A program made the position numbers and the translations under genes. This document shows, piece by piece, positions 1 through 15,500 of a stretch of DNA of 31,966 bases (within the stretch, counting starts at the first letter, position 1; the number at the start of each line of letters is the position of its first letter). Origin of the DNA: Pelargonium cotyledonis (lineage: Eukaryota > Streptophyta > Magnoliopsida > Geraniales > Geraniaceae); contig JAYMTA010000299.1 of assembly GCA_036897625.1 (NCBI GenBank), positions 1 through 31,966 of the forward strand, given 5' to 3'. The notes beneath the pieces are model-generated. The model saw only the letters and a program-made list of their open reading frames with translations, did no database searches and was not told the origin of the DNA.

Positions 1-520
1 CATAGTTTTATTAACTTTCCATTAATCTTCATTCCTATAATCTACATTCCCGTAATATTCACAATCCATGGTATTTTAAATTCCTTGAACCAAACGATAC
101 CTATATGGTAAGTTAATAGGAGCTAGATGTCAAGATGTTTAGTTCATATGAGCTAGATGTTTTAAGTCAATAGTTCAATGGGGTTTTCTGTAATTTCTCT
201 TTTTTCAACTTATTTGCAAATTTGGTAAGAGTGGTTAGAATAACTGTCACAGTTTATTGGCTGACACTTTAAGTTAACACTCAAGTATAAATGGATTCGA
301 GCAGGTCCTAATTTATGAGTGCGAGTATTGATGTTAATTGATAATTTGTCATCATCTCATTGCCCTGAATTTGGCTGATAGTGTCAGCTAGAGGAAGGAG
401 GTAATGGTGTTTAAAAGGAAGCGGATTGGAGGCCCAAAAGACATGGAGGCGGCTGCAGCAAGGGCAGGTTTGGGCGGCTGGATAGAGGAATTGGCTTCGG
501 CAAACATGCCGGGGCCGAGG
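1..520. other. intergenic, repeat-like DNA
   Basis: No gene is recognised here. The first ~110 bases end in a motif of the form TTGAACCAAACGATACC, which resembles the ends of plant hAT-type MITEs, but no partner terminus lies in the window. A small minus-strand frame (388-573, 61 codons, Pro/Ala-rich, starting MSYNDPDPTTSL) overlaps 430-573; I do not recognise it and cannot show that it is expressed. Confidence 0.4.
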
Positions 521-526
521 GAGTAG

Positions 527-859
527 TTGCGGCATGAGAGGGACGTCGTGGGGTCCGGATCATTGTACGACATCGCTGAAAGCTTGAATTATCCGGCTTG
601 CTGCTCAAAGGTCCGGTTAGGGCTAGATTGTGGTCGAGGCCTTAACTCAACTAATGAGTTCTTTCTCTATTGTCTCAGGATAGCTAGGCATTATGGGCTT
701 TTGGGGATCGTTTTTTGTTTACTCTAGTTTTGTTATGTTTTGTTCTAGTATAGGTTTAGTTTCGGTTGTTAGTTTGGAATAATGTATCCTTACCACCATA
801 GTGTCTTTTCCTGTTGGAGGTAATATAATATGTTATTTCCGATAAAAAAAAAAAAAAAA
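527..859 (+). mobile_element. possible 3' end of a non-LTR retroelement with poly(A) tail
   Basis: A T/G-rich stretch (about 690-840, many GTTTTG/TTTAGTTT words) ends in a run of 16 A at 844-859. This is the usual look of the 3' UTR of a truncated plant LINE or a processed retrocopy. No reverse transcriptase motif is visible and no clear target-site duplication was found. The sequences just after it (ACCAAACAA at about 870 and again at about 904) look like MITE ends, so the region may be composite. Confidence 0.3.
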
Positions 860-970
860 CACTGGAGTTACCAAACAAACTCTAAAAGCCGTCTAGCAGT
901 GTTACCAAACAAGTCCTTAAGAATTTTTATTTTATATTTAAATTTTATAATCACCCATTATTATTCTTTT

Positions 971-1000
971 CACGCGTCGTGACACGTGAGATCAGCTGAT
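971..1000 (+). promoter_or_regulatory. G-box/ABRE-like cluster upstream of the PHAF1-like gene
   Basis: A palindromic CACGTG G-box sits at 983-988, preceded by CACGCGT at 971-977 and followed by CAGCTG at 993-998. It lies about 170 bases before the start codon of the PHAF1-like gene, near where a core promoter or 5'UTR would start. G-boxes bind bZIP/bHLH factors in plants; use here is inferred from position only. Confidence 0.3.
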
Positions 1001-1156
1001 GAACCCATGACAGATTGGTTCCGTGTGTTGGGAGGCAAATTCCACCAATTCCTGTGAATCACATCTTCTCAATATTTACTCTTTCTTCTGTGTTTATTTG
1101 GCGAAACTACCGGAGCTCATCCACATCGCCGAACCACCCAAATCCCCCAAAACACC

Positions 1157-5724
<4,568 letters not shown>

Positions 5725-6240
5725 TGTAGTGTGGTATGTTGCCTCTGCTCAGTGCAATGCTCTTTTCTAGCAATGTTATGCTCATGCCATATTTCAAGTA
5801 TTGAAACTGTCTTTCTGTGGTAGAGTTCCTTTGAGCTGATTGTGAACTCTCGAAAACTCTGTGGTTGCATGCATTTGCAATCTGTGCTTGCCACAGCACG
5901 GGCATGCACGCCCTCTCTCTCTCTCACACACACACTATCTATTAACCTTTTGGTTTAAGGAGTTTCTGCAAGTTGTCGTTCTACTATTTTAGTTAAAATT
6001 ACTTGAGTCTCAGCCTAGATTTTTGGTACTTTTTAGTTGCTTTTAAATTTCCCGGACGGCTGAATTGGAAACTGCTACTTTGTAGGTAGGGCGGTGGATT
6101 TGTACAGACAGTCTATTCTGGAAGCAGCTCATTCTGCTAGCAGACATTATCACGGCTGAGAGGGAGGGACTAATTAATGTTAATTGTACAGTTTGTAATT
6201 GCCATATCACTTAAACTCTGTATTTTATTTGACCTCAAAA
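5725..6240 (+). other. 3'UTR of the PHAF1-like gene with a likely UTR intron
   Basis: Ten bases after the stop codon there is a strong donor (GTATGT at 5734), and a pyrimidine-containing acceptor ending ..TTTGTAG at 6085. Splicing these would remove 352 bases and leave a 3'UTR exon from 6086 to about 6230. The intron contains a (CT)n(CA)n microsatellite at about 5912-5934. This is a prediction from splice-site shape only. Confidence 0.4.
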
Positions 6241-6745
6241 AAGCTCGTATACTGCCTTATCCACGCCACTCTCAAATTGACATCAATTTCAGTTTGTACA
6301 GATGAAATTTATTTGTATGTTAGATGATGGAAAATTGGAAATGAAATATTTTATGATGAATTTATGTGTATATGAAGTTATAAACTTCAATGACACTATG
6401 AAATATGAAAAAGCCATTCAGTTTTCAATAAGGCATCTATATGCAGTTGATGTTTGTAATGTAATATCTCATGACCATGTGTAAGGGATCTTTTTATGTT
6501 TGTCACATAAGATATTAAGAATCACACACTATATTTATTTGTTTGGGTGATTTTTTTGGCTACTAATTCTCTTGCAGAACTTTTGTTGTTTAACTACTAC
6601 AATTGGCACTCTGTCCAATATCGGACTGAAACTGACCCATGGATTGAAACTAAGTTTTTCAAACTTTTAGGACCAAATACCATTTTTTTTTTTGTAAAAA
6701 ACCAAAGTACACTTTCCATTCTGGCAAAAATCACTAAATTATTAT
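6240..6745. other. intergenic, AT-rich
   Basis: Between the PHAF1-like 3'UTR and the tRNA-like sequence I see only AT-rich DNA with homopolymer runs (T13 near 6684 and A13 at 6747). No coding signal or repeat boundary is recognised. Confidence 0.4.
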
Positions 6746-6913
6746 TAAAAAAAAAAAAAGACAAGTAAATACTAATTTAAGGAGTAAGTTTTTTTGAAGG
6801 GGAGGAAAGATGTTAATGAAAGGCACTTTTGTTGAATTACTTGATTGCTGTGTTGAACCCACCCGGTCTCTCGGGTGAGAGCTGAGTATCCTAACCAACT
6901 AGACTACGACGAA
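6745..6913 (-). pseudogene. tRNA-Glu(CUC)-like pseudo-tRNA, possibly the head of a SINE
   Basis: Read on the minus strand from 6913, the sequence follows plant tRNA-Glu: an acceptor-like TTCGTCG, the D arm with box A TAGTCTAGTTGG, and an anticodon arm CTCAG-CTCTCAC-CCGAG (anticodon CTC, one A-C mismatch in the stem). It then has a box B-like GGTTCAACAC at about 6853-6862. The 3' half of the T stem and the 3' acceptor strand are missing, so it cannot be a working tRNA. It continues about 90 bases further and meets a run of 13 T on the minus strand (plus 6747-6759), which would serve as a Pol III stop or SINE tail. Intact boxes A and B with a lost acceptor stem suit either a truncated pseudo-tRNA or a tRNA-derived SINE. 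No flanking direct repeat was found. Confidence 0.6.
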
Positions 6914-6964
6914 TTTGATGTACATTGTATTGTTTAATATGAAAACACAATGTAGAGACAAAGA

Positions 6965-8500
6965 TTGCTAGGTCCGAGACTATACAAAATCAGACTAAGT
7001 TTCCTACATCCCAAACAGGGGTTTAGCGCATCACGCTTTCTGAGTCTAAGCCCTCAGTCTCTCTCGTCTTCATCTCCTATCCCCAATTCTTATACTCTCT
7101 CCCAAATCACTGCCTCAACTTCATTCTTCTCCGTCTGGTATGCCTTCAACTATACTTTCAATTTCCTCCGTTTTCATTTTCTATCCAACTCTATGTTTTT
7201 TGTTTCACATTCTACTCTAACTTCTTGTTTCATGTGCTTCGTTGCCTACGACAACTAGGGATTGTGCTTAGCTCATCACTTGTTTCGAAATGGCGTATGC
7301 ACCATTTTGGCTATTTGTTTTGTGATTCTGAGTTTCATTTATCTGGACTCGCAAGAAGGAAAATTGAGTGAATAAAGTTTGCTATGTTTGAAATTGAGTT
7401 TCATTTGTAGTGAACTGAAATGGGTACAAGCTATGGCAGTTCATTTGTGTCTTGTGCATAGATGGAACATTATATTGGAGGCAACTGAAAATTCCCATCA
7501 TGATAAGTTGACAGACAATCAAACATTTTTTATAAATCAGGAATAATGATTCTTTTTTATGTCTCTGCTTCCGTCTTTGAATTGGCTCTTTTGATGTAGA
7601 GAATTATTTTTGGTCTAGTAGTATGCTATATTGAGAAAACCTAACAGGTTAATACATATATGTAAACAAAGCGGGGTTTGAGTTGTTTGACCATGTATTG
7701 GAGAGATCGGTAAGTTTCCAAGTATGGAATAAGTACAACTTTGTACCTTCTCTGTACATGTTCATAGACATTTTATTTCCTTTCAAGCTGTCATGGCGAT
7801 GCATATTGTGGTGCTGACTGTTGGGCCTAAATCCTAATATGATGGAAAAGATTGTTGTGTAACACAAACCTGTATCAATGTGGAATAAATCCAGAGAATA
7901 GTTTGGTGTAACGTCATGCACTGAAACATGAAAGATGTATTCTTGAATAACTTAGGTAGTGTTTGGATTAAAAATTGGAAAATAGTAATGAGAATCAAGA
8001 ATTTGAATGAGAATGAGACATCATTCCAAAGTCATTCTCATGACCAAAAAGTTCTAATCCAAAATGAAGACATTACAAATAGGAATCTCGTTCTCGTTTT
8101 TTATTCCCATTTCTCAGTAAAAACTCAATCATGCAACTGAATCCGTCACCAAGGAAGTGACTATAGGAATTATGTGTTTGCCTTTATACAATAATCCTTT
8201 TTCTTGATTAAAAATCAAAATTATATCCATAGACAAACTCTTATGTTGCTTGAAGCTCTAATACAAATTTACATACATACTTTTATGCTATTTTTACGGG
8301 GTGTGACTGGAAGATTTAAGTTGAATCTCTCTCATTCTTCTTCTTTACTATTATTTAAGATATATGTTTTGGGGATGTCGTAAATATATTCATTCCAGTT
8401 TTTATCAAAGGTATCAAATAGATGCATTCTTAATAATAATCTGCTATGGCTGATTGGTTACTGCAGTTAGCAGTGTGATAACTACGAAGGCATTTCTAAA
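6965..8500 (+). promoter_or_regulatory. 5'UTR exon and long 5'UTR intron of the CPP1-like gene
   Basis: A pyrimidine-rich block at about 7035-7137 looks like a plant 5'UTR (CTCTCTCGTCTTCATCTCC). It ends in a donor at 7138 (CTG|GTATGC). The next good acceptor is CTGCAG ending at 8466, 34 bases before the first ATG of the CDS. This implies a leader intron of about 1.33 kb, a size often seen in plant nuclear genes for plastid proteins. Inside it, 7950-8150 has an AGTGTTTGGATT start typical of MITE ends, but no matching terminus is clear. Transcript evidence would be needed to fix the transcription start. Confidence 0.45.
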
Positions 8501-10227
8501 ATGATGGTATCTGGGTTGACTTGTACTCCCTCAAGATGTTGTCTTCAGATGCCTGTACATCGCCCAGGGATGTTGGATAGACAAGTTTCTTCTTCTACTG
8601 GATTTAAACCTAAAGAAATGAGGTTGATACCCTGTCTAGAAAGGTATAGTTTAGCTATTAGTCACTATCAACTATCAAATTTTTATGGTGGTTTTCCTTG
8701 TCATGATTTTGTTTCTCCAACACAATCGTCATACACATTATTTGACTGGCTGTAGACAACGATACAACCCACGACAAACTCACTTGATCAGATGTGCTAT
8801 GGGGGCTTCCTATGGTGATAATGATTCAAATGGTAAAATTTTCATCATCAACTGCTGTTTGTGTGGTCTCTTATACCTAACCATTATGTTAGCGTTTGTG
8901 TTTGTCAATGTGATCTTTCATGCATAGCCATTTTGTTAGCCTTCTCGTTTTAATTGTTCAGAATGATGATTTCAATTATTCAACTTTTGTATGCAATGTG
9001 TTTTTCTGTTTCTTCTTACACAATTGTGATAAATGGTGAATGCATTGGATGATTGGTGAGATTGTGGAATGCATTTGTATCATGCAGTTTTGAATTGCCG
9101 GTCATGACATATTACTCTTACAATCTTGAAACATTCTTCATTCTTCTTACTCAAATTTCCTCGAAGTTAGTATTAGTAAAATATCATTTGCTCTTTCGCT
9201 AGTCTTTTTATTTGTATTTTTTGTAGTTGGTTTATTAGTATCTTTACTAAATTTGTTTAATTGTTTATTCTCGCTAACTGTAGCTTATGAATGCGAGCTA
9301 TTTTTGGTTATGTAAAGTTAACATCATTAACTCTAAAACTTTCTTCTGAACTCACTCAGCTATATTCCCAAGAATGAATGTGAAGGACCCATATAAACGA
9401 CTTGGAGTAGGCCGGGAAGCTTCTGAATATGAAATCCAATCTGCAAGAAACTTTCTTATTCAAAAATATGCTGGGCATAAACCAAGTCTGGATGCAATTG
9501 AGTCAGCCCATGACAAAATAATCATGCAGAAGTTTTATGACAGAAAGAACCCAAAAATTGATGTGAAGAAAAAGTTCAAGGCGGTGACTCAATCCAAGGT
9601 TGTTCAGGCTGTTGTGAACAGATTCCGCACCCCATCCTCAAAATTCATCATAAAGACATCCATTGCATTTCTCGTACTCGGAGTTCTCACTGTTCTGTTT
9701 CCCACGGATGATGGTCCAACCTTTCAGGTTGCGTTATCCCTGTTTACCACCATATATTTCATACACAATCGGCTGAAGGCCAAATTCCGAGCTTTTCTTT
9801 ATGGGTATGCATATTACTTCCAATTATTCTGATAATTTCTGCAATTCTCGTTCTTTGCAGGGAACCCAACTTTTCACTCAAATCTGAATCTTGTTGTCCT
9901 CTCTCTATCTATTATGCAAATCATGTTCATGATATTATAATGCTATATATTTCCATACCAGTTGGCAAGCTTGAATACTCGATTGAATCTTCCAATACTG
10001 TAGTCCTGAGTTGATGCTTCTATAGAAATTTCAAGCTATATATTTTGCCTCCGTGCAGGGTTGGAGCTTTCATTGTGTCATGGCTGTTGGGAACCTTCCT
10101 AATGGTTTCTGTTATTACACGGTTTCCACCTATACCTTTATTCAAAGGAGCATTAAAGAGTTTTGAACTGACTACTTCATTGATAACCTATGTGTTTCTC
10201 TGGGTGTCTGCGACATACCTGAAGTAG
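8501..10227 (+). CDS. CPP1/DUF3353 J-like plastid membrane protein
   Basis: Complete 4-exon gene, 277 aa. Exons: 8501-8643, 8756-8832, 9360-9804, 10059-10227; all introns are GT-AG and in frame (834 nt). The Ser/Arg-rich N-terminus (residues 1-62, ending LIRCA) is a plausible chloroplast transit peptide. Residues ~83-138 (DPYKRLGV...ASEYEIQSARNFLIQKYAGH) form a J-like domain without the HPD motif, so it should not stimulate Hsp70 as a true J-protein does. Four hydrophobic segments follow at about 169-188, 195-210, 224-242 and 260-275, and the C-terminus is SATYLK. CPP1 is a plastid holdase chaperone for protochlorophyllide oxidoreductase. This sequence looks closer to the paralogue At3g51140 than to CPP1 (At5g23040), so a chaperone or scaffold role in plastid membranes is inferred. 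It follows the PHAF1-like gene in the same orientation, as in Arabidopsis (from memory). Met1 or Met2 could both start translation. Confidence 0.92.
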
Positions 10228-10870
10228 TAGTGCCGGTTTTATTTTACGCCAAGAAGCCAATTCTTTTTTTGGAGTGTATGGGCACTATAATTTTTTTGGT
10301 ATGTGGTTCTTCTCTATCTTGCAATTTCGATCATGCAGAGCCGTCATTACTTCAATTATGGAGCATGAATACCTTTATTTCAGTTGCAGTATGATTAGTA
10401 GCGGGATTAGATGGAAATGATTTGTAGAAGAGTTGCCGTTTTTGTTGATTGCAGAAAAATGTAAACCAGGTCGCAAGTAAAGATCAACTTCTGCATTTTC
10501 TATGCAGCGTGAAATTTCCCTTTCTCTCTTCTCCTGTTTCCTAGATTGATTATCCAATGCATGAAGAAGACTTTCAGAGCCCTATAAATCATTTAGCTTT
10601 GAGATCTTACAGTGGCTGAGAGCGGTCAATAGGTCTTGAAATTGAGCTTTTAGGGTTACATAAAAACTTGAGTCTGTCCACAGTGTATTTTATTTTTTTG
10701 AATGAAATCACTGGATCTTCAGAAATAGGGTCTCATGGCCATTAATGCATTAAGCATTAAGCAAGAGAGACAACTGGTTGTTGGCTGCAGGACAATCTTA
10801 TTTGCATTTTGTAGCTCTCTTTCTTAATTTTAAACAAGAAAATAATGTTTACGCTTGCCAAGCAGAAAAT
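10228..10870 (+). other. 3'UTR and spacer downstream of the CPP1-like gene
   Basis: The first 300-450 bases after the stop are probably 3'UTR. No exact polyadenylation site can be assigned. No coding sequence or repeat is recognised before the LINE remnant begins near 10880. Confidence 0.4.
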
Positions 10871-10879
10871 TGAGGTAAA

Positions 10880-11340
10880 AAGTTATCTTATAAGTAGTTT
10901 GTTGAGAGAGGCAGACGACGGTGAGGTGTAGAGGAAGGTGATAATCGATCGCCTTCTTTTTGCAGACGACTCCTTTCTCCAACCATCTTTAGAACCTAAT
11001 CATGTTTTAAGAGGCAACATAAGATAATTCGAAATATTTGGAGTTGATTGTGAATAAGAGGAAATTAGAACGATTTCTATGTCCCAAAAAACTCAGACGC
11101 TCCTTTAGAATCGTAAAGGGCATTCTTCCGTTTCAAGTATTGTCAAATTCTGGTTGCTACCTAGCTATAAGGGATAATCTCTAAAAGAAAGCTCTTCCTC
11201 TATCTAAAGGATAGGTTAGAGAAGAAGCTGCAAGAATGAAAACTTAATATGCTCTCTTAACTATTATGCGGGCAAACACATCTTCATTCAATTTTAATCA
11301 GACCTTTTCGTTAAGTTTCAATAGGTATTATTTGGTTCGA
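10880..11340 (+). mobile_element. decayed LINE (L1-type) reverse transcriptase fragment
   Basis: The plus strand encodes, with stops and shifts, the RT catalytic region of a plant LINE: LLFADDSFL with the FADD active site at 10959-10970, then a VLRGNI-FE-FGVDCE stretch equal to the usual region after FADD. Further on are a LLPSYKG..SLKES stretch (about 11155-11195, the YLGLPSYIGRSKK region) and DRLEKKLQE (about 11212-11238). These are in the order expected for LINE ORF2. There are many in-frame stops, so it is not coding. Confidence 0.7.
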
Positions 11341-11722
11341 TAGATAATTTTGTTGGTAGTTTCAGTATGTCTTTTCTAGTAGGAAGTGGTTTTCGTTATG
11401 TTTCGATATGTATTATTTGGTTATGCTCTCAAAGATGGCGTTCATTTCGTACAGGCTGGGGGGAGGGGTTGCCTAGTGCCCCCGGTTTGCTAAATTGGGT
11501 AACTCCCAGTTTCTTGAGGATCTACTTGTCTCGGCCAAGGGTCCCAGTTAGGGCTTGCGTGGTTTGCTATGTTGCTAGGTTGATGTTTTGGGTTTGGTCT
11601 AGTTTCGTTTATCAATATGTAATGTCGTTTACTTCATTATCTTGCCCACCAAAAGTATTGGAGGTTGTACTCGTTGATTCTTTAAATCAATAAACGTTGC
11701 GCTTTCAAGGTTAAAAAAAAAA
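11341..11722 (+). mobile_element. probable 3' tail of a second, truncated LINE, poly(A)-terminated
   Basis: This T/G-rich stretch (TTTTGTTGGTAG, ATGTTTCGATATGT and similar words) ends in an A-rich tail at 11711-11728. It has the look of the 3'UTR at the start of the window (about 690-859). It interrupts the order of the flanking LINE pieces at 10880-11340 and 11800-12020, so it may be a nested 5'-truncated insertion. No target-site duplication was identified. Confidence 0.4.
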
Positions 11723-11799
11723 TAATAAAAAAATCAGACATTTTCCTGTTTTTATCATGAATCTCTTCAACAAGTAAGCCTACTTTGCTTCATGGTTGA

Positions 11800-12020
11800 A
11801 GTTTTCTTGGAAAGAAAAGAGACGATAAAAATTTGGAGCTAATATAGACATTCATCGGATCAATCGAACATTTTATCCTAACCTAAAGGTAGAAGGAGTC
11901 TAGGAATAAGGGATACTAAGACCTTAATTGTGGAATGTATGATTAGTCAATTCAAAAGAATCATCTGCAATTCATTGATTTTTTCTTCATAATTTCAAGA
12001 TGAAAAGAATGCGTTTATCC
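11800..12020 (+). mobile_element. LINE ORF2 fragment downstream of RT
   Basis: A plus-strand frame at about 11885-11930 reads KGRRSLGIRDTKTL, which matches the conserved KxEGGLGIRDL region found after the RT domain in plant LINE ORF2 proteins. The surrounding sequence is degenerate. It is probably the continuation of the element at 10880-11340. Confidence 0.5.
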
Positions 12021-12562
12021 TAAAAAACCCAATCATTACTGCCTCACAACTTAATCATTTATGTAATAAGCAAGTGTAACAACCGATGCTCGAACTTGAA
12101 ACCTCAAGAAAAGCAAGTGTCTTAAGCCACTTGCCCGACGACGATGGTTGTTTAGTGCCTTGTAAGTTAGAAACCAATATATAAGTAGAAAACTAGTCAA
12201 CACTATGTTTTGATCCTCCCTCAAGGCATTGCACAACTACTGTGATCTTATACAAAGTTACTACTTCTGTACACCAAAATAGTTCCCCACTTCCAATAAC
12301 TCCAAACTATATTCATCACAATATCTAAAGACATTTTGGTAGCAAATATGAAGATTGCAAGACCACCACCACCATTTGTTTACAGAATGAAAAGGTAAAG
12401 ATAAACATGTACATCGGCTGTGACATTACTGATTTGCCATCCATTTGCAATTTCTTTCATGGATGAGCAATTAAACATCTGTTAACAAGGTCATACGTCA
12501 GCTTGACGTTGGTTAAATAATCACAGGACACGCATTTATGTCCTCGGGTCCATGGATATTTT
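12021..12562 (-). other. 3'UTR and spacer of the EDA2-like gene
   Basis: The part next to the stop codon (12240-12562) is probably the 3'UTR of the S28 peptidase gene. A short frame at 12051-12236 on the minus strand has no recognisable motif and is not called as a gene. Confidence 0.4.
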
Positions 12563-15500
12563 TCATATAGAACTCCTACCTACAACCTGGCACTGTGACA
12601 GCCACAAGTCTATGTGTTCTATCATCTGTTGCCTCACTTTGTGTACTGCATCTGGGGAGCTACAGTTTTGGGCATTACCTGAAAAACCCATCCATCTTAA
12701 TAACATTAATATACAACATGAATCGAGTTAACAATATCAACTATTTACTAACCCGTGTGTTATAACTAGTTTAAGGTTAAACTAAGGTCTAAATTATGAC
12801 TACGGGTCAAATTTTGAAAGATAAATGGCCGTAAAGATCATCTAAGTTTTGTGTTACTGATTTACCAAAGACTTTTTGAGAAACTACCCTCAATTCCAGT
12901 GGACTGAGGTTCACCTCAGTATATATTTAACATCACATATAGACCATGTTGAGTATATCGAAAAACATCAAATTTTCTACATACGTACCTTCAAGGCTTA
13001 AAGGAGACTGTGGACAACCTCGCATATCAGTTCCATGGCCACAGTTATGACAAGAGACGATGTAAGAAGGCACTGGAATGTTCAAAAGATTCAAATCAGA
13101 AAATTTCAGACGAGACTTCATTTTATGATAATGCAATTAGTAGAAGATCACACACTATTGGAATAGTCCATGTTCTTAAGGTTTATTCGGGAGTAATGAA
13201 CTGTAGGGTGTGATTTATTGAGGATTTGACCAACAAAATATTTTTTTGAACAGAAAAGGTATGACACTAGGCCATAGATTGATCATGGAAGAACCGTCAC
13301 TGTCACGAGTGTTTGCTGGCTATGTATATCAATTTTATCATGTAGACATAACTAAATAAATGATATTTCAATTTAGTAAGCGGAAGGAAACTCACTAGTT
13401 TCTGATGAAACTTGCTTGGATGCATGACGCCAAGGGTCCTGTGATCCATTTGTGAAAATTATCTTTGTACCTGCAAGTTAACATTCTCATAAGAATTCAT
13501 GTGAAATAGTTAAATGAAAAATTATATGATACCAAAGCAATAGTAATGCCAAGAATAATTTATTTAGGACTTTCTAATATGCACAGAGTGACACACATGT
13601 AGACTTGGACTAAGAAAGGTCAGTGTTGGTACCAGCAATTTTTGTGCCTCCATAGTACAAATTTGTTCCGTCAACATCAGGATAGATGCCCTCTCCAAAG
13701 ACGTTCTTGCAAAGGTCCAAATGGTAGCTGTGAGCAATAACTTTGTACTGTCAAATACTCGTAAAAGAGCATAGAGACCATAAGGGCTGGTGTTCTAGTT
13801 TAAGGCAGGTAAACTTTTGGCAGAGTATCTAAAAACCATTATTCGGTAATTAGAAACATGCCTCATGTCGACTTTTGAAGAGCGTATGCTGTCATTTGAC
13901 GGTGCTACTTGAAAATAAGCAACTTCAGTACAGACTTGGAACCACCACAACCTGTCACCACTGTGTTTGCTAAGAGCGGTGTTCTTCAAGGCTTTCTGAT
14001 TATATGTTTGTACACTATCTCCCAAATGTTCTTTGACATATTTTGCATACGCATCCTGCATAACGATTCACTTGTAATTAGAGGATTATGCTACGGTTAA
14101 GAGAACGATACAAATATAAAAGCATCTTATTCACAATACCAAAGCGATCTGAGGTGTTGAAAAGGAACGAGAACAAGGGCAAAGTAATGAAGAAAAAAAT
14201 AAAAAATAAAACCCAAAATCATCAGCAATGCTAAAATATTTACATAGAAATGACAAACAGAAGACACATAGATGAAAAGAAGAATCGTACCACTAAATCC
14301 TTTCCATCTTTATTTGCTTCAACAAGAGGGGAACATAATTCATCTGGATTTCCATATTGAAACTGCAGAAAATATATACATCTGGTGAAGGGAACAAATT
14401 TGAAAATAAAATATAACATTAGAAACAAGAAAAACCAAACCTACCGCCATAACTGCAGAATCAGCCAGATAGTACAAAAAATCACCATCAATCTCAAGCT
14501 GCATAAAAATATCGAATATCAGGAATGCAAGACTAGGAATAAAAGTAAAAGGAAACCAATAGTAAACTTCGACTCGTGTCTTAGATTAGGTCATGATCAA
14601 CCCTTGAGAATTGTGAAGAAAGAATTAGACCTCAGCTGCACCAAACAATGTTTTCACTGCTTTTCGATCTGACTCAAGCCTTTGTTCAACAAGCTGAGTA
14701 GTTTTTTGTAATGCAGCTTTACATTCATCACCAGCTGACTCACCAATCTGCACCAAGAAAATGACAAAACATATGGGTAACATTTTGCAAGAAAACATAC
14801 TCTATTAAAAAGAAAATACAAGTTTTAAGGTAAATGTGGACCAAAATTTCAATATGGAAATAATTTAGGGAACATCTAAAAGACATTTCACCATGTTCAG
14901 CCAGATCAAAGTGAAAAGTGGACTGTTTGAAATCAAAAGATGCTGTTTACATATCAAACTCAAGCTCAGGAAATGCAGAAAAGGAAAGCCAGTGGCAAAT
15001 AAAGAAACAGCAGCGGATGGAGTCAAAGAAGGTATTTCTAAGACTTCACAAGGCTTACAGGTTCCAGAATGAAATTACAGACTGACGAGCGATGATGGCT
15101 ATATTTAAGAGAATGGTCAAAAATAAAATAAAAATAACAGCAAAAGAAACATATCCATCACCTGCTTATCGAATTCAGGAAAATTGTAAACAGCTTCAAC
15201 AACTGCAGAACTTGCAAGACTTCCACATGTTAAATGAGGGAACTTAAGACGAAACCACGCACTCAAAGCTCCAGGATATGATATGCCAAAGACGAACCAG
15301 GGATTCTCAACATTTGTTCGATTTAGCTTCAAATTTAAGGATTCCTGCAAGATGAAACACCAATGGGAAAAGATAATTAAAACAATCAAAAAGTAATCTA
15401 GATTGAAAACTACATAGATACGCTCCGCAGAGAAAACGTAGTTATTAGTAATGACTTCCTTCATATCTTAAGTTCGTGAAAAAACCAGGTTTTTCAAACA

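Noticed and set aside
6845-6913. A working tRNA-Glu gene
   Set aside because: The 3' T stem and 3' acceptor strand are absent and the anticodon stem has a mismatch.
14385-14672. 95-codon plus-strand frame inside the EDA2-like gene
   Set aside because: It is the antisense of introns and exons 5-7 of the peptidase, whose splice model accounts for the sequence.
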